DNA from: Streptomyces daqingensis
GTDB taxonomy: Bacteria > Actinomycetota > Actinomycetes > Streptomycetales > Streptomycetaceae
Reading direction: 5' to 3'
Assembly: GCF_014645895.1 (NCBI RefSeq)
Contig: NZ_BMMP01000001.1
Coordinates: forward strand, 409,624 to 473,623
Length of the DNA: 64,000 nucleotides
The notes beneath the pieces were generated by a model, which was not told the DNA's origin, made no database searches, and saw only the letters and a program-made list of their open reading frames with translations. A program made the position numbers and the translations under genes. Position 1 is the first letter of the stretch. Each line of letters begins with the position of its first letter. This document shows positions 18,591 through 27,237 of this stretch, piece by piece.

Positions 18591-20165
18591 GTGCCTGGGG
18601 CAGGAGCGGACGTACCGGGCGCGGCGGCGGACGGTGACCGTCCCGCGAGGAAGATCACCGTGGAGGCCAACGGGCTCAACGTCATCGGGGACGCCGAACG
18701 CAAGGGCCGCCCCGCGCAGCTGTTCTGGCCCTGGTTCGGGTCGAACGTCTCGGTGCTGGGCCTGAGTTACGGCTCGTTCGCACTGGGATTCGGCATCGAC
18801 TTCTGGCAGGCACTGGCCGCCGGGGTCGCGGGGATCGTCTTCTCGTTCCTGCTGTGCGGCTTCATCGCCGTTGCGGGCAAGCGCGGATCCGCGCCGACGA
18901 TGGTGCTCAGCCGGGCGGCGTTCGGCGTGCGGGGCAACAGGCTGCCGTCCGCGGTCTCCTGGGTGCTGACCGTCGGCTGGGAGACCGTGCTGGTGATCCT
19001 CGCGACGCTCGCCACGTCCACGGTCTTCGACAGGCTGGGCTGGGGCGGCGGCACGTCGACGAAGCTCGCCGCGCTGGTCGTCGTCTCGGCGCTGACCGTC
19101 CTGACCGGAGTCGTCGGATTCGACCTCATCATGCGGATGCAGTCGGCGATCACGGTCGTGACGGCTGCCCTGACCGTCGTCTACATCGCCCTGGTCGCCG
19201 GGGAGATCCGCTGGGAGACGGCCGGGAGCCTGCCCGCCGGCTCGGCGCAGGAGGTCGTCGGGGCGCTGGTGTTCCTGATGACGGGCTTCGGTCTGGGCTG
19301 GGTCAACGCCGCCGCGGACTACGCCCGTTACCTGCCGCGCCGGACTTCGGGCGCCGCCGTGGCGGGCTGGACCACTTTCGGGGCGTCCCTCGCGCCGCTC
19401 GTCCTTCTGGTCTTCGGGCTGCTGCTCGCCGGTTCCTCCCCGCAGCTCAGCGAGGCGATCGCCGCCGACCCCATCGGCGCCCTGACGACGCTGCTGCCGA
19501 CCTGGTTCCTCGTGCCGTTCGCGCTGGTCGCCGTGCTGGGCCTGGTCGGCGGCGCGGTGCTGGACATCTACTCCTCGGGCCTCGCCCTGCTCGCCCTGGG
19601 GGTGCGGGTGCCGCGCTACGCGGCCGCGGCGCTGGACGGGCTGCTCATGATCCTCGGAACGGTCTACGTCGTCTTCTTCTCCGAGGACTTCCTCGGCTCC
19701 TTCATGGGTTTCCTCACCACGCTCGGCGTGCCCGTGGCCGCCTGGTGCGGCATCATGCTGGCCGACGTGGCGCTGCGCTCCCGTCCCTACGACGACGCGG
19801 ACCTCTTCTCGCCCTCCGGCCGCTACGGCGACGTGCGGTGGCTTCCGGCCGCGGTGCTGTGCGCGGCCACTGCCGCCGGATGGGGCCTGGTGACCAACAC
19901 CGCCGCCGGCTGGCTGTCCTGGCAGGGCTATCTGCTGGGGCCGCTGGGCCTCGGCGGCACCTCGGGGGCGTGGGCGTCCGCCAACCTCGGGGTGCTCGCG
20001 GCTCTCGTCTCGGCGTTCGCCGTGACGCTCGTCTGCCACCGCGCCCGGGTCAAGGAGCAGGAGGCCGCGCCGCCTTCGCCGTCCGGGCCGCACGGGAACG
20101 CGCCTGCGGGGAAGGCCCCTGCGGCCGAGGACGGGGAGCCCGGAACGGCCCCGACCGGCAGCTGA
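18591..20165 (+). CDS. NCS1-family nucleobase permease
   Basis: This cytoplasmic-membrane symporter belongs to the purine-cytosine permease (NCS1) family, with about 12 hydrophobic helices in 524 residues. Family marks are the N-terminal RKITVEANGLNVIGDAER segment, WPWFGSNVSVLGLSYGSFALGFG in helix 1, and GWVNAAADYARYLPRRTSG in the substrate-site loop. Hydrophilic ends are Ala/Pro/Gly-rich. The GTG start follows a GGGGGA site. Substrate (cytosine, purine, hydantoin or thiamin precursor) cannot be fixed from sequence. Confidence 0.88.
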   Translation: MPGAGADVPGAAADGDRPARKITVEANGLNVIGDAERKGRPAQLFWPWFGSNVSVLGLSYGSFALGFGIDFWQALAAGVAGIVFSFLLCGFIAVAGKRGSAPTMVLSRAAFGVRGNRLPSAVSWVLTVGWETVLVILATLATSTVFDRLGWGGGTSTKLAALVVVSALTVLTGVVGFDLIMRMQSAITVVTAALTVVYIALVAGEIRWETAGSLPAGSAQEVVGALVFLMTGFGLGWVNAAADYARYLPRRTSGAAVAGWTTFGASLAPLVLLVFGLLLAGSSPQLSEAIAADPIGALTTLLPTWFLVPFALVAVLGLVGGAVLDIYSSGLALLALGVRVPRYAAAALDGLLMILGTVYVVFFSEDFLGSFMGFLTTLGVPVAAWCGIMLADVALRSRPYDDADLFSPSGRYGDVRWLPAAVLCAATAAGWGLVTNTAAGWLSWQGYLLGPLGLGGTSGAWASANLGVLAALVSAFAVTLVCHRARVKEQEAAPPSPSGPHGNAPAGKAPAAEDGEPGTAPTGS

Positions 20166-20315
20166 CGACGCCGAGTTCGGGACTCCACGGAGGGACCGGG
20201 GCTACGGCGGGAACGCGGCCCTCTTGCGGCAGCCGGGAACGGCGCCCGCCGCCGCGTAAGAAGAACGGGTGCCGATAAGCGCACGTCGCCGTCCGGGCCG
20301 GCGAGTTCGACGTGT

Positions 20316-21154
20316 TCAGGCGCGGTCGCCGTCCCGCCGCGTCGCGGTGATGACAGTCGCGTCGAACTCCTCGCACGTCACCGATCGGGCCGCCAGCCCG
20401 CAGTCCGCGACCGCCTCCAGAGCGCGGGGCGCCTGCCGTTCGCTCGTCTCCACCAGCAGGGAACCGCCCGGCGCCAGCCAGGCGGGAGCACCGGCGGCGA
20501 CCCGGCGGAGCACGTCGAGCCCGTCCGGGCCGCCGTCCAGCGCCACGCGGGGTTCGTGGAGGCGGGCCTCCGGCGGAAGGAGGGGCACCTCGTCCGCCGG
20601 GACGTAGGGCACGTTGGCCACGAGAACGTCCACGCGTCCGCGCAGCCCGGCGGGCAGCGGCTCGTACAGGTCGCCGTGGTGGACGTGCCCGCCGTAGGCG
20701 GCGACGTTGCGCCGGGCGCACCGTACGGCGGCCGGATCGACGTCGCCGGCGTGCAGTTCGACGTGCCCGTCCGCCTGGGAGGCGAGCGCCGCCCCGACCG
20801 CGCCCGAACCGCAGCACAGGTCGACGAGCACGGGGACGGGCGCCGCTTCCCGGCGGCGTCCGGTGACCGGCGGAGAGCCTCGGCGGCCTGACGTACGAGG
20901 AACTCCGTGCGCCGCCGGGGCACGAACACGCCCGTCCCGACCGCCGTCCGCATCCCGCAGAACCAGGCCCAGCCCAGGACGTGTTCGAGGGGTTCGCCCG
21001 ATGTCCGGCGGCCGGCCATCGCGGCCAGTTCGCGCGGCGAACCGGCGGTGGAGATCAGGAGGTCCGCCTCGTCCTCGGCGAACACGCAGCCGGCGGCGCG
21101 GAGGCGGGCGACGAGAGCGGAACGTGGGAGAGGAGTGGGGAGCGGCGAAGTCAT
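20316..21154 (-). pseudogene. PrmC-related N5-glutamine methyltransferase, frameshifted
   Basis: Its intact form would be a HemK/PrmC-like class I methyltransferase of about 278 residues. The N-terminal helical domain (MTSPLPTPLPRSALVARLRAAG to about residue 100) is in one frame. The catalytic domain, with LVDLCCGSGAVG (SAM loop) and NVPYVP (the NPPY-type motif), continues in another from about 20850. Adding one G to the GGG run (CCC on the plus strand at 20849-20851) restores GEAAPVPVLVDL. It is either a base-call error or an inactivated paralogue of the ribosome release-factor methylase. Confidence 0.82.
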
Positions 21155-21357
21155 GCGGGCCTTTCGACTGGTGCCACGGGGGCTCCCTGCCGCCTACGCC
21201 AGTCCCGGCCGGGCGGCGGGGGAGAGGACCCCTTGTCGTGCTGCGGTGATCGGTCCCACCTCCTCATTCGCGCCGTACAGGAAGCACGGACGATACCCGA
21301 GCGTGCGGCTCTGCGTCCGGGGTGGGCCCGGCCGCCTCCGCCCGTCCCCGGGCGTCC

Positions 21358-22341
21358 TCACCCTGTGCCGGGAAGGATCGATCCGGCAGCGAAGCCCACC
21401 ACGGCGGTGAAGGCCCGCACGGCGCGCTGGGTGATCGCGACGGTCAGCGTCTCCTCGCCGGCCTCCGCGGGGGAGTCCGGGCGGGAGGAGGGCTGCGACC
21501 AGTCGACCCACGCGGGTTCGTCCAGGTCGACGTAGCGTTCGAACTCGGCCTCCATGCGCACCAGATGGAGCAGACGGGACTGCCTGCCCCGGAGCACGAG
21601 ATGAGCGCACTGCCTGGCTGCCTCCATCAGCAGCATGCCGGGTACGTGATCGACCGGATGGTCGAAGAGCCACGGGCTGGAGGTGACGACGCGCAGCTGC
21701 CGGCGCTCCGGGTCCTCGGCGGGGGCGAGAACAACGTCCCGTTCGCTCTCCCTCGCCACGAGCGCGGGGACCACCGGCTCCGGTGGTGGCAGGGCGGCCG
21801 ACATCGCCTCGGCCGGGCCGGTGCGGGGACCGCGCAGCCGCGCGTACACCTCGGGGGAGTGGGCGCTGAAGACGGTCGAGGCCGTGCCCAGGGTGCGTCC
21901 CTCGCATGCGGCGGTCATCCTCACCGCCAGTCTCCGCAGCCGGCCGCCGGGCAGCGGCGGCCGGGACACGGACAGGCGCAGGACGACCTCGGCGGGTCGG
22001 TCCGTCACACGTAACAAGGGTGCGGCGAACGCGCAGTGGTGGCGGCTCCAGATCAACTGGTGGCCCGGGGGCACGCGGAAGACCGCATGGGAAAGCAGCG
22101 GCAGCACCTGCCGGGTCGTCTCCACCAGCAGCATCGGATCCTGCGTTCCGCCGCGGCCCGTCCGCCAGTAGCCGTGGTCCCGCGGCCACTGGGCCCCCAC
22201 CTCGAACTCCCTCTCTCCGAGCCGACGCCAGCCGGTCAGCAGCACCTCCGTATGCGCCGCCTTGTGCACGAACTCGCGGGGGACGGGTGCCGAGTAGGCT
22301 GTGCTTTCCGGCAGGTCGGGCACTGCGGGGGTGGCGGTCAT
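21358..22341 (-). CDS. AfsA/ScbA-family gamma-butyrolactone synthase
   Basis: AfsA-type enzymes condense a beta-ketoacyl chain with dihydroxyacetone phosphate to begin synthesis of butyrolactone hormones. This 327-residue protein has the two AfsA repeats: PREFVHKAAHTEVLLTGW at about 21 and WLFDHPVDHVPGMLLMEAARQ at about 240, the latter being the most conserved family motif. GGAGGA lies 7 bases before the ATG. It is divergent from an ScbR-like receptor gene, the standard arrangement. The exact signal molecule cannot be predicted. Confidence 0.92.
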   Translation of the reverse strand: MTATPAVPDLPESTAYSAPVPREFVHKAAHTEVLLTGWRRLGEREFEVGAQWPRDHGYWRTGRGGTQDPMLLVETTRQVLPLLSHAVFRVPPGHQLIWSRHHCAFAAPLLRVTDRPAEVVLRLSVSRPPLPGGRLRRLAVRMTAACEGRTLGTASTVFSAHSPEVYARLRGPRTGPAEAMSAALPPPEPVVPALVARESERDVVLAPAEDPERRQLRVVTSSPWLFDHPVDHVPGMLLMEAARQCAHLVLRGRQSRLLHLVRMEAEFERYVDLDEPAWVDWSQPSSRPDSPAEAGEETLTVAITQRAVRAFTAVVGFAAGSILPGTG

Positions 22342-22392
22342 CGGCGGTCCTCCGGGTGGGATGGTGTCCAGAGTGAGTGACCTGTGCCGGAA

Positions 22393-22408
22393 ACCATAGA
22401 ACTTTGGT
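22393..22408. promoter_or_regulatory. ARE-like operator between afsA homologue and receptor gene
   Basis: The imperfect palindrome ACCATAGAACTTTGGT (12 of 16 positions symmetric) lies 11 bases before the receptor start and 51 bases from the synthase start. ScbR-type receptors bind partly palindromic autoregulatory elements in this place. The assignment is by position and symmetry only. Confidence 0.45.
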
Positions 22409-22419
22409 GGCGAGGCCGG

Positions 22420-23061
22420 ATGGTGGCAGCGAGAACGAAACCGATGCAGCAACGCGCCGTCGAAACGCGGCAGTTGATCCTGGAGAAAGCGGCGGAGGTC
22501 TTCGACGAGGGGGGCTACAGGGCGGCGAGGATCGCCGACATCATGCACCGCGCCGGCATCACCCAGGGCGCCCTGTACTTCCACTTCTCCTCGAAGCTCG
22601 ACCTCGCCCGCACGGTGATGCTCGCCCAGCGCGACGCCGTGGTGCTTCCCCCGGGGCCCGACGGTCTCCAGCGGCTCATCGACACCACGCTCCTGCTCGC
22701 CTTCGAGTTGCAGACCAACAAGCTGCTCCGCGCCGGGGTGCGGCTCGCCGTGGAGCAGGAGGAGATCGGCTTCGTCGACGACGCGCCGTACCGCGAATGG
22801 GCGCAGGTCTTCCGCGGCCAGCTCGAAGCGGCCGCGAAACGCGGGGAGTTGCGCAGCCATGTCGAGGTGGACCGCCTCGCGGTGCTGCTGGTGGGCTGCT
22901 ACACCGGCGTGCAGCACTTCTCGAAGCTCGCCAACGCCCGCGCCGACCTTCCCGACCGCATCGCCGATCTGTGGCGCTACATGCTGCTGGGTATCGCCCC
23001 GCCGCAGGTCGCCGCGGAGATGGTCGTCAATCCGGAGCACCCGATGCTCGCGGCAGGCTGA
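22420..23061 (+). CDS. Gamma-butyrolactone receptor, ScbR-like TetR regulator
   Basis: This TetR-fold repressor has its HTH at about residues 30-58 (IADIMHRAGITQGALYFHFSSKLDLA) and matches the ScbR/ArpA group in length (213 residues) and in C-terminal wording such as LLVGCYTGVQHFSKL. Family knowledge: it represses its own and target genes until a butyrolactone is bound. I chose the ATG with GAGG 4 bases upstream; a GTG 36 bases earlier and an ATG 24 bases later are alternatives. It is followed after 2 bases by an epimerase gene. Confidence 0.88.
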   Translation: MVAARTKPMQQRAVETRQLILEKAAEVFDEGGYRAARIADIMHRAGITQGALYFHFSSKLDLARTVMLAQRDAVVLPPGPDGLQRLIDTTLLLAFELQTNKLLRAGVRLAVEQEEIGFVDDAPYREWAQVFRGQLEAAAKRGELRSHVEVDRLAVLLVGCYTGVQHFSKLANARADLPDRIADLWRYMLLGIAPPQVAAEMVVNPEHPMLAAG

Positions 23062-23063
23062 TC

Positions 23064-24026
23064 GTGCGCGTCGTGCTGAGCGGTGCCACGGGGTTCATCG
23101 GCTCGGCTGTCCTCGCACGGCTCAGCACGCACGCAGCGCCCGGCAACCGCGAACGTCCCAGTGCAGCAGGGGAGTTGGCCGTACGCGCCCTCACCCGCAG
23201 GCACGTTGCGCTGCCCGCCGGGGTGGAGCAGGTCCACGCCGACCTGGCTCGGCCCGAGTCCCTGGCCGGCGTCTGCGAGGGAGCGGACGTACTCGTGAGC
23301 GCCGCCTCCCACGTCGGTCCGGACGAGCAACGGTGCGGCCTGGTCAACGACGTGGGTACGGCCGCGCTCATGGAAGAGGCGCGCAGGGCCGGCGTCCAGC
23401 GGGTCCTGCACCTGTCGACGACGGCCGTCTACGGCCGGGGCCCCCACCGTGGCGCGAACGTCACCGAGTTGGAGCCGGCTCCCGGATCCGCCGCCAGCCG
23501 GAGCCGGCTCGCCGGGGAGACGCACGCGCTGCGTCAGGGCGCCCTCGTACTGCGTGCCGGACTCGTGACCGGTGAAGGCGACCGATGGGTCGTGCCGGCG
23601 CTGGCCGAACTCGCCCGCCGTGTGCCGGGGTTGTGGCTGGGCGGAACGGGGCGCCTCTCGCTCGTGGCCGTGGAGGACCTGGCACGGCTCGTCACGGCCG
23701 CCGCGCTCCGTCTCCCGGCGGCGGGCGGAGCCGTCCTCCACGCGGTCCATCCTCAGCCCGTACGTCTGCGGGACCTTCTCCGGACCCTTGCCGGCCTGGG
23801 GCTGTTGCCGCCGCTGAGTGGGGAGTTGACCTGGCCGGAATGCCTCTCCCTGATGCGTGCGAACCCCGGACGGATCCGTGAACGGCAGCTCGAACTGCTC
23901 GCACAGGACCACTTCTACGGCGGGGAATCGCTCTGGGACGCATGCCGATGCGACCCGGGACCCGGCCCGTTGGCGAGACTGCCCGGCGCAGCTGCCTGGT
24001 ACCGCCGCCAACTCGGTCTCAGCTGA
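23064..24026 (+). CDS. NAD-dependent epimerase/reductase of the butyrolactone cluster
   Basis: This extended-SDR Rossmann enzyme of 320 residues has the glycine motif SGATGFIGS at the N-terminus, and HLSTTAVYGRG, whose Tyr belongs to the usual catalytic region; the following Lys of YxxxK is not seen. Relatives (JadW2/ScbC type) accompany AfsA homologues and reduce or modify the butyrolactone precursor. The GTG start lies 2 bases after the receptor stop, so the two are cotranscribed and probably coupled. Confidence 0.82.
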   Translation: MRVVLSGATGFIGSAVLARLSTHAAPGNRERPSAAGELAVRALTRRHVALPAGVEQVHADLARPESLAGVCEGADVLVSAASHVGPDEQRCGLVNDVGTAALMEEARRAGVQRVLHLSTTAVYGRGPHRGANVTELEPAPGSAASRSRLAGETHALRQGALVLRAGLVTGEGDRWVVPALAELARRVPGLWLGGTGRLSLVAVEDLARLVTAAALRLPAAGGAVLHAVHPQPVRLRDLLRTLAGLGLLPPLSGELTWPECLSLMRANPGRIRERQLELLAQDHFYGGESLWDACRCDPGPGPLARLPGAAAWYRRQLGLS

Positions 24027-24106
24027 GGCATGTTGCGCAAGCACGTCGACGGGGCATCACTCTTCCACTCCTTCTCCTGCGGCTCTGTAGTCCCTTCCAG
24101 CGCATG

Positions 24107-24131
24107 AAAACAGAACACTTTGTATGTTTGT
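24107..24131. promoter_or_regulatory. AT-rich ARE-like segment upstream of second TetR gene
   Basis: A 25-base stretch starting AAAACAGAACAC and ending GTATGTTTGT is about 70% A+T in a region otherwise near 65-70% G+C. Its two halves resemble opposed AACA-type half-sites. It lies about 85 bases before the second receptor-like gene, where a butyrolactone receptor operator is expected. Confidence 0.35.
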
Positions 24132-24215
24132 CTGGGGCGGCAGTTCTCCCCGTCAGCTGCTGCCCCTGACGGTCCGTTTCCCCGCGGACCCGTACGCACG
24201 AAGGGAACAGGCTCC

Positions 24216-24875
24216 ATGAGGCAAGAGCGCGCAGAACTCACGCGGCACGCACTGACGATGGCCGCGGCGAGATCCTTCGACCGCTCCGGCTACCAGCGCA
24301 CCACACTCTTCGAGGTGAGCCGTGCCGCGGCGATGAGCAAGGGCGCCCTGTCCTTCCACTTCGGCAGCAAGGAGGAACTGGCCGACACCGTCCGGCGCGA
24401 GGCGTGCACCCGTACCTTCCAGGCGACCGAACTGCTGCGGGCCAAGGCCCAGCCGGCCCTGCAGACGCTCATCGACCTCACACACCTCGTGGCCGAGCAG
24501 CTGGCCAACGACCATCTGGCCCGGGCCGCGGTGAAGCTGTCCCGCGAGCTGGAGACACCGCCGGACCCCGAGGTCAACCCGCTCGCCTGCTGGCGGCAGG
24601 TCTTCACCGAAGTGGCCGGGGAGGCCGAGAAGGACGGGACGCTGCGCCCCGAGACGACGGCGGAGACGGTGGCGGAAGTGGCCTTCGGCCTTGCCTCGGC
24701 GGCCCATACCGACCAGACGGACGGAGCAGCCGATCCGCATGAACGCCTCTCGGCGCACTGGCAGTTGCTGCTGTACGGACTGGTCTCCCAGCCGGGTCCC
24801 GAGCATCTGTGGATCGCGGGCACCGAGTCGGACTGGCTGCGTGTCTCCGGGTGCGAACTGCAGAAGACCGAGTGA
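24216..24875 (+). CDS. Second receptor-like TetR regulator (pseudo-receptor type)
   Basis: This 219-residue TetR protein has the HTH YQRTTLFEVSRAAAMSKGALSFHFGSKEELADTV at about residues 22-56, clearly of the same subfamily as the ScbR-like protein but more diverged in the ligand domain. Such second copies in butyrolactone clusters are often pseudo-receptors that bind antibiotics or no known signal. The ATG is set by AAGGGA about 9 bases upstream, dropping 32 unlikely residues from the longer frame. Confidence 0.82.
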   Translation: MRQERAELTRHALTMAAARSFDRSGYQRTTLFEVSRAAAMSKGALSFHFGSKEELADTVRREACTRTFQATELLRAKAQPALQTLIDLTHLVAEQLANDHLARAAVKLSRELETPPDPEVNPLACWRQVFTEVAGEAEKDGTLRPETTAETVAEVAFGLASAAHTDQTDGAADPHERLSAHWQLLLYGLVSQPGPEHLWIAGTESDWLRVSGCELQKTE

Positions 24876-25216
24876 TCCGGCCGGGCTTGGCTGAAGCGAT
24901 GTCCAAGCGGTGGCTTGCGGGGTCGACTCCGGCCGGCCGTGGTCCGGGAGCCGGGGGAGGGGCGTCAGCCGGGCAGGCCGCCCCGCGGCGGATGGGAGAC
25001 CTGCCGACCTCAGGTGCAGGCGTTCCCCTGACCCCTCTTCGCCCTGAAGAGCCGAGGAGTCCCGCCAAGCATCACGTCTCGCGCCACGCTGTCCCCCGAC
25101 GGCAGCGTGGTGCCCTCCGATCATGCCGTGTGTGACTGGCACCTTTCCAGGCGCGACCTTTTACGTGTAAGAACGGGGTACTCAAAAAAAGCCCGCACAG
25201 TCCGAGGAGCGCCAGA
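24876..25216. other. Intergenic region upstream of the MmyB-type regulator
   Basis: These 341 bases hold no supported gene. Near the downstream end is an AT-rich segment with the near-palindrome TTTTACGTGTAAG (25159-25171) and an A7 run, probably part of the promoter of the following regulator gene. Confidence 0.45.
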
Positions 25217-26035
25217 ATGCCCCGGCTCGACGGCCCGCCCCACCGCCGGCAGGACCTGCAGACGTTCCTCAGGGAGGCCCGGGCACGGGTCGATCCCGCC
25301 GAACACGGGCTGGAGCGGCCGAGCGACCGCCGGGGACGCCAGGTTCCCGGCCTCACCCAGCCGCAGATGGACGTGCTGCTGCACAGTCGGACGGGCACCT
25401 ACGGCAGCTTCGAACGCGGCGTGAAGACGAACCCGTCGACCGACTACCTCGACCGTCTGGCGCGCTATCTGAAGCTGAACCCGCAGGAGTGGGAATCGCT
25501 TTGGCGGCACACCTACGGGCACAACCCTCCCTACGCGCTGGACCCCGGCGCCGGTCTGGACGTCGCGCCCGTGTGGCGCCGCGTCGTCCACGAGATGACG
25601 ACGATGGCCTTCCTGAGCAACATCTGCTGGGACCTGCTGGACTGCAACTCGGCCTTCGCGGAGATCTTCCCGGACGGCAAACCCCCCGAGAACGTCATGC
25701 GGTGGATGCTGCTGGACGACGTGGCGCGCGACGAAGTCCTCATGGACTGGGAGGACGAGTGGGCGCCGGTGATCATCCCGCAGCTCGTGGCCGTCCGGCG
25801 CGCCTATCCGGCCGATCCGACGCTTCAGGAGCTGGAGAACGACCTGCACGGCGACCCGCGTGCCGCACGCGTCCGGCGCAGGATCGCCGCTGCCTTCACC
25901 CGGCCCGACAGCGACGACCGCCCGCTGCGGCACCCCGTCCTCGGGCCCGGCAGGGCACGGCTCGGTGCGGCCGAACCGCTCGTCAACCCCGGGGCGCGGC
26001 TCATGGTCGTCGAGTTCGAGCCGGACCACCCCTGA
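25217..26035 (+). CDS. XRE regulator with MmyB-like ligand domain
   Basis: The N-terminal XRE helix-turn-helix (about residues 45-90: LTQPQMDVLLHSRTGTYGSFERGVKTNPSTDYLDRLARYL) is followed by an MmyB-like ligand-binding domain with the typical NSAFAEIFPD and LQELENDLHGDP stretches. In the prototype, MmyB, the domain binds an acyl/fatty-acid ligand and the protein controls antibiotic genes. The 272-residue length is normal. GAGGAGCGCC lies just before the ATG. Adjacency to the butyrolactone cluster suggests a shared regulatory locus. Confidence 0.85.
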   Translation: MPRLDGPPHRRQDLQTFLREARARVDPAEHGLERPSDRRGRQVPGLTQPQMDVLLHSRTGTYGSFERGVKTNPSTDYLDRLARYLKLNPQEWESLWRHTYGHNPPYALDPGAGLDVAPVWRRVVHEMTTMAFLSNICWDLLDCNSAFAEIFPDGKPPENVMRWMLLDDVARDEVLMDWEDEWAPVIIPQLVAVRRAYPADPTLQELENDLHGDPRAARVRRRIAAAFTRPDSDDRPLRHPVLGPGRARLGAAEPLVNPGARLMVVEFEPDHP

Positions 26036-26113
26036 CCTGCCCCGGAGGGCGGGCCCGACCGTGCTCTGCCGTGCGCCGGAGGGCGAGCGTCCGCTTGCCG
26101 TGGCGGCGGTGGG

Positions 26114-26119
26114 TAGCAT
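26114..26119 (+). promoter_or_regulatory. Candidate -10 box, leaderless start
   Basis: TAGCAT lies 7 bases before an ATG that has no ribosome site. This is the spacing seen when transcription begins on the start codon itself. Confidence 0.4.
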
Positions 26120-26126
26120 GTCCGCC

Positions 26127-26192
26127 ATGAGGAGAAGGGGGAGGTTCGCGGCCCCGGCCGGCCCGGACCGCGGTCCAGCGGAGCCCCTGTGA
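26127..26192 (+). CDS. Possible 21-residue leader peptide
   Basis: A 21-codon frame begins at an ATG 7 bases after a TAGCAT -10-like box and ends in a TGA overlapping the next gene's GTG start as GTGA. The peptide is Arg/Gly/Pro-rich with no recognisable domain. Its likely meaning is translational coupling or upstream control of the following gene. Evidence is positional only. Confidence 0.35.
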   Translation: MRRRGRFAAPAGPDRGPAEPL

Positions 26193-26848
26193 GAACGCGT
26201 ACACGGTGCAAAGCGGCTGGAGCCAGCTGCGGTGAGCCGAAGGGCCTGCTCCCCGGCGAGCCCGGGGGATGGCACCGGGGCGGACGCTGCCCCAGGTGCC
26301 GTACCGCGCGCTGGGCGGAGCTGGAGCGTGCGACCCGCCTCGGTCCGGACCGGCGTGAGGCCGTGCTCGCGGCGCTCCGCGCAGGCGTCACCCTCGACGC
26401 ACCGGCAGGCGCACTGGGAGTTCCCATCGAGCACCTCGCCGCGTTCGCCCTCCGCGACAGCGAGGTCCAGTCCGCCCTCGCGGGACACTCGCTCGAACAG
26501 CAACTCCGGGCCAGGCGGCACGACTTCCTGACGGCGCTCAGGGAGACCGAAGGCGACAGGGAGCTCGCCGCCTGGGCCGTCGTCCTGGACGTGCTGGAGG
26601 CTGTCGAGTGGCTCGCCGATCCGGCCTACGCGGCCGAAGAGGCGCTGCTGCTGACCGCGGTCGCCGAGCGGGTGAGCCGCCCCCGGCGCCGGATCGCCGA
26701 CGAACTACTGGACAGGGCGGCCGAGTTGCTCGAGACAGGTGCCACCATCACCGAGGCGGCACGCAGGGTGGGCGTCGCCACGGGTACGCTGCGCAGCCGC
26801 AGCGGGCAGCATCCCCGCCTGGCGGCGGCCCTCCCGCCGAAACGCTGA
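26189..26848 (+). CDS. HTH-containing hypothetical protein
   Basis: This 219-residue protein is not assigned to a family. It has Cys residues near the N-terminus (SCGEPKG, CPRCRTARW) that could bind zinc, a helical middle, and a C-terminal helix-turn-helix-like segment TITEAARRVGVATGTLRSRSGQHP at about residues 187-210. A first similar segment, AGVTLDAPAGALGVPIEHLAAF, lies near 65. The GTG start is coupled to the small upstream frame. It is probably a DNA-binding regulator. Confidence 0.6.
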   Translation: MRTRTRCKAAGASCGEPKGLLPGEPGGWHRGGRCPRCRTARWAELERATRLGPDRREAVLAALRAGVTLDAPAGALGVPIEHLAAFALRDSEVQSALAGHSLEQQLRARRHDFLTALRETEGDRELAAWAVVLDVLEAVEWLADPAYAAEEALLLTAVAERVSRPRRRIADELLDRAAELLETGATITEAARRVGVATGTLRSRSGQHPRLAAALPPKR

Positions 26849-27237
26849 GCGCCCCCAATTCGCAGCCCGCAGTCCGCAACCCGGGGCGGCCCGCAGCTCG
26901 CGGTCGGCAGCGCCCGGGGACGGCGCGCCGCAGGGCGGCGCGATGCCCGTCCAGGACGCCGGTGGCCGCGCACCGGCGCCGCTTCCCCGTCCGAAGGGGC
27001 AGGTCGTGGCGGCGGCCCGTACGCGAAGTGTTCGTTGAACAGGATGCGCAACTGTCTGCGGTACGCGCAGCGCCCGTGATACGCACATGGTGGAACCCAC
27101 GGCACACGTGTTCGCAGGGCGTCGCCGCCTCGCTGCCGCTGCGGCCGGGGGTTCCGCCGCGGGTCTCCGGCGGCAGAAGGCCGGCCGCCGGGTCCGTCAT
27201 GAAAGTGCATGCGCACCGTCTGCAGAAGGAGACCACC
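26849..27237. other. Intergenic region upstream of DoxX genes
   Basis: These 389 bases hold no supported gene. The first part has imperfect short repeats of CCCGCAG type (26867-26900). Further on, GTTCGTTGAAC (27029-27039) is a small inverted repeat that may belong to the promoter of the DoxX gene. Confidence 0.4.
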
